Below the pieces are notes generated by a model that saw nothing but the letters and a program-made list of their open reading frames with translations, had not been told where the DNA came from and did no database searches. Made by a program: the position numbers and the translations under genes. A DNA stretch of 5,730 nucleotides, from the NCBI GenBank assembly GCA_900549865.1, contig URPU01000117.1:1-5730 (forward strand), in the 5' to 3' direction. Position 1 is the first letter of the stretch, and every line of letters begins with the position of its first letter. Positions 4,402 to 5,730 of this stretch are shown one piece after another. The DNA comes from an uncultured Eubacteriales bacterium. GTDB lineage: Bacteria > Bacillota > Clostridia > Oscillospirales > Oscillospiraceae.

Positions 4402-5343
4402 ATGGCATACCAGCTTGAGGATATCAATTTCCGCACCGTGTCCGACCCGAAGGGCTTTGTCGAGGAGAGCGACGCACAGTATCAGCAGAAGGTGGAGAAG
4501 GCCGCCGCGCTCATCAGCGAAAACTGCGCGAAAAGCCCCATAGTCCTGCTGTCCGGCCCGTCCGGCTCCGGCAAGACCACCACCGCCATGAAGATCGCCT
4601 GGGAGCTTAACCGCCGCGGCATCGGCACGCACTATGTCAGCATGGATAACTACTTCAAGACCATCGACCCCGCCACGTGCCCGCGCACGCCTGAGGGGGA
4701 GATCGACCTTGAGTCGCCCCAGTGCCTGGACATGGCGCTTCTCAACAGGCATTTTGACATGCTCGCCGCGGGCGAGCGCATATTCGTTCCCAAGTACGAG
4801 TTCTCCCGCAAGATGCGCATACAGGAGCCGTCCTCTTCCATCCGCCTAAAGAGCGACGAGGTCGTCATCTTCGAGGGCATACACGCCCTGAACGATATCA
4901 TCACCGAAAAGCACCCCGACGCGTTCAAGCTCTATATCTCCGCGCGCAGCAACGTGGAGTTCAAGGGGCAGGTCGTGTTCAAGGGCACGTGGTTCCGCCT
5001 CGTGCGGCGCACCGTGCGCGACTATCTCTTCCGCGGCTCAGACCCGGCAGAGACCATGGCCATGTGGGCCAACGTCCGCCGCGGTGAGAAGCTGAACATC
5101 TCCCCGTTCAAGGATAAGGCCGACTTCCAGTTCGACTCCTCCCTGCCGTATGAACCGGCGGTGTTCAACTCCGTCGCAACGGAGCTTTTCAGCACCGTTC
5201 CCGCCGGGATAGAGCGCTTTGAGGAGCTTCGCAGCGTGCTTCCCGCAATACAGCTCTTCGGCCACATAAGCGAGGAGCTCGTCGCGCCCGACAGCCTCCT
5301 GCGCGAATTCATCGGCGGCGGCATATACGAGTCCGACTCCTGA
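4402..5343 (+). CDS. Uridine kinase-like nucleoside kinase (P-loop)
   Basis: 313 residues. The P-loop kinase domain of the uridine kinase/phosphoribulokinase group shows Walker A GPSGSGKTT (52-60), the strand-plus-acid motif HYVSMDNYFK (77-86) with the likely catalytic Asp, the substrate-side segment DLESPQCLDMALLNRHF (102-118), a second hydrophobic strand VVIFEGIHAL (154-163), and a lid-like RLVRRTVRDYLFRGSDP (199-215). The expected reaction is phosphorylation of a nucleoside such as uridine in pyrimidine salvage; the substrate cannot be fixed from sequence. Many clostridial relatives carry an N-terminal TGS/tRNA-synthetase-like region and exceed 500 residues. This one has only about 45 residues before the P-loop, so it is the short form. 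The end SLLREFIGGGIY is family-like, but the last three to four residues and the TGA sit at the junction with foreign sequence, so the exact C-terminus is not secure. Confidence 0.88.
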   Translation: MAYQLEDINFRTVSDPKGFVEESDAQYQQKVEKAAALISENCAKSPIVLLSGPSGSGKTTTAMKIAWELNRRGIGTHYVSMDNYFKTIDPATCPRTPEGEIDLESPQCLDMALLNRHFDMLAAGERIFVPKYEFSRKMRIQEPSSSIRLKSDEVVIFEGIHALNDIITEKHPDAFKLYISARSNVEFKGQVVFKGTWFRLVRRTVRDYLFRGSDPAETMAMWANVRRGEKLNISPFKDKADFQFDSSLPYEPAVFNSVATELFSTVPAGIERFEELRSVLPAIQLFGHISEELVAPDSLLREFIGGGIYESDS

Positions 5344-5345
5344 TT
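5334..5345. other. Cross-phylum sequence junction
   Basis: To the left is high-GC Firmicutes kinase coding on the + strand; to the right is AT-richer Bacteroidetes SusD coding on the - strand. The SusD frame can be read leftward through N-Q-E-S before turning into antisense of the kinase. Relatives also continue with an acidic residue and Ser after 'YNYIG', so a few bases (about CGACTCCTGA) could belong to both sides, as at a short-homology join. The base-level breakpoint cannot be fixed without reads. Confidence 0.8.
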
Positions 5346-5510
5346 GCTCCCTATGTAGTTGTACAGGGAAGCTACTGCGTTTTTGTATATATTATCAGCA
5401 TTGTTGTAGATTGCCTCCTGGTCCAGCTGGTCTTTGGGATGCTCATCCAGACAGCTGCTGAAACAAAGCATTAACGGTGCTGCTAATATGTATTTAATAA
5501 TCGTTTTCAT
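5343..5510 (-). CDS. SusD/RagB-family outer-membrane lipoprotein, N-terminus only
   Basis: 56 residues remain before the junction, against roughly 500-600 in a complete SusD-like protein. The start MKTIIKYILAAPLMLCFSSC is a lipoprotein signal peptide with a lipobox ending at C20. It is followed by LDEHPKDQLDQEAIYNNADNIYKN (21-44) and AVASLYNYIGSN (45-56), the characteristic SusD N-terminal pattern 'C-L-D-x-x-P-x-D-x-L... AV-x-x-LYNYIG'. SusD proteins sit on the cell surface as lid and glycan-binding partner of the SusC channel. The ATG at 5508-5510 is 12 bases after the SusC stop and has no Shine-Dalgarno-like purine box, as usual in Bacteroidetes. The glycan-binding region is missing, so the substrate cannot be guessed. 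Confidence 0.88.
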
Positions 5511-5522
5511 ACTCTTTTCGTT

Positions 5523-5729
5523 TTAAAATTGTACACTCAGTCCCAATGAGTAAGTACGGTATAATGGATAGTTGCGCTTGTCGTCAATACCCATCGTACT
5601 ATTGACAACATAGCTGTTTATCATTGGGGTCAAACCTTTATAGCCTGTGATTGTTCCAAGGTTGCTAATGTTGCATGATACACGCAAGGAACGAACAAGC
5701 TTGCTCCTCAAAGGTACATTATATCCTAA
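5523..5729 (-). CDS. SusC/RagA-family TonB-dependent outer-membrane transporter, C-terminus only
   Basis: The last 68 residues of the gene, which enters from the right edge. They contain the last barrel strands typical of SusC: LVRSLRVSCNISNLGTITGYKGLTP, the variable loop with MGIDDKRNYPLYRT, and the terminal strand YSLGLSVQF ending in Phe, as required for outer-membrane barrel insertion. The 'N-L-x-T-I-T-G-Y-K-G-x-x-P' and 'Y-P-x-x-R-T-x-x-x-G-L' motifs are strongly diagnostic. The complete protein would be around 1000 residues and import glycans or other large nutrients with SusD, powered by TonB. An in-frame TTG at 5711 is not a real start; the frame is open to the window edge. It lies directly upstream of SusD in one transcript, as in polysaccharide utilisation loci. 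Confidence 0.9.
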   Translation of the reverse strand, partial: LGYNVPLRSKLVRSLRVSCNISNLGTITGYKGLTPMINSYVVNSTMGIDDKRNYPLYRTYSLGLSVQF

Positions 5730-5730
5730 T

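Noticed and set aside
2830..4752. 640-codon open frame on the minus strand opposite hemZ and the kinase
   Set aside because: Low-complexity Arg/Ala/Gly/His composition typical of antisense frames in GC-rich genes. The + strand carries diagnostic HemZ and kinase motifs.
5022..5342. Continuation of the SusD frame leftward (162-codon hybrid frame)
   Set aside because: Left of about 5343 it is the antisense of kinase coding sequence and has no SusD features; the hybrid is a by-product of the junction.
1..5730. CRISPR arrays, tRNA or rRNA genes, complete insertion sequences
   Set aside because: I saw no regularly spaced repeats, no tRNA cloverleaf signatures, no rRNA sequence, and no transposase with paired terminal repeats.

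Overview
The window is a join of three pieces of different origin. Most of it (about 190-5343) is a high-GC chromosomal block from an anaerobic Clostridia-type Firmicute, probably a gut or rumen Oscillospiraceae-like organism. The evidence is the strong AGGAGG ribosome-binding sites, the rpsF-ssb-rpsR operon, a CarD-type regulator of the clostridial form, HemZ, and a short Firmicutes nucleoside kinase. The left edge (3-173) is the C-terminal tail of a large serine recombinase, so a mobile element ends just left of the housekeeping block. The right edge (about 5343-5730) is visibly AT-richer and carries a SusC/SusD pair, which belongs to Bacteroidetes.

Layout. 3-173 (+): recombinase C-terminus, whose stop codon lies in a perfect 13-bp inverted repeat (161-192). 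174-363: no gene. 364-693 (-): csaA, with its own promoter. 781-819: strong terminator hairpin ending the operon upstream of csaA. 899-2001 (-): rpsF-ssb-rpsR, transcribed from a near-perfect promoter (2082-2109) through a structured leader. 2140-2631 (-): CarD-family regulator. 2632-2895: divergent promoter region with a 9-bp direct repeat and a possible 34-codon upstream ORF. 2896-4398 (+): hemZ. 4402-5343 (+): nucleoside (uridine-type) kinase, four bases after hemZ and so co-transcribed. 5343-5510 (-): SusD N-terminus, cut off. 5523-5729 (-): SusC C-terminus, running off the window.

How the genes relate. S6, SSB and S18 form the classic translation/replication operon. CsaA is an independent small tRNA-binding/chaperone protein. 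CarD controls RNA polymerase promoter complexes and is transcribed divergently from hemZ-kinase. SusC and SusD are the outer-membrane glycan import pair and have no functional link to the rest.

I see no new defence or mobile system. The strongest anomaly is the cross-phylum junction at about 5334-5345. It is more likely a chimeric assembly or cloning join than a real transfer, because SusD is cut off abruptly at the very end of the kinase gene. Secondary points are the mobile-element boundary beside csaA, the structured rpsF leader, and a small Cys/His-containing ORF whose stop codon overlaps the hemZ start.
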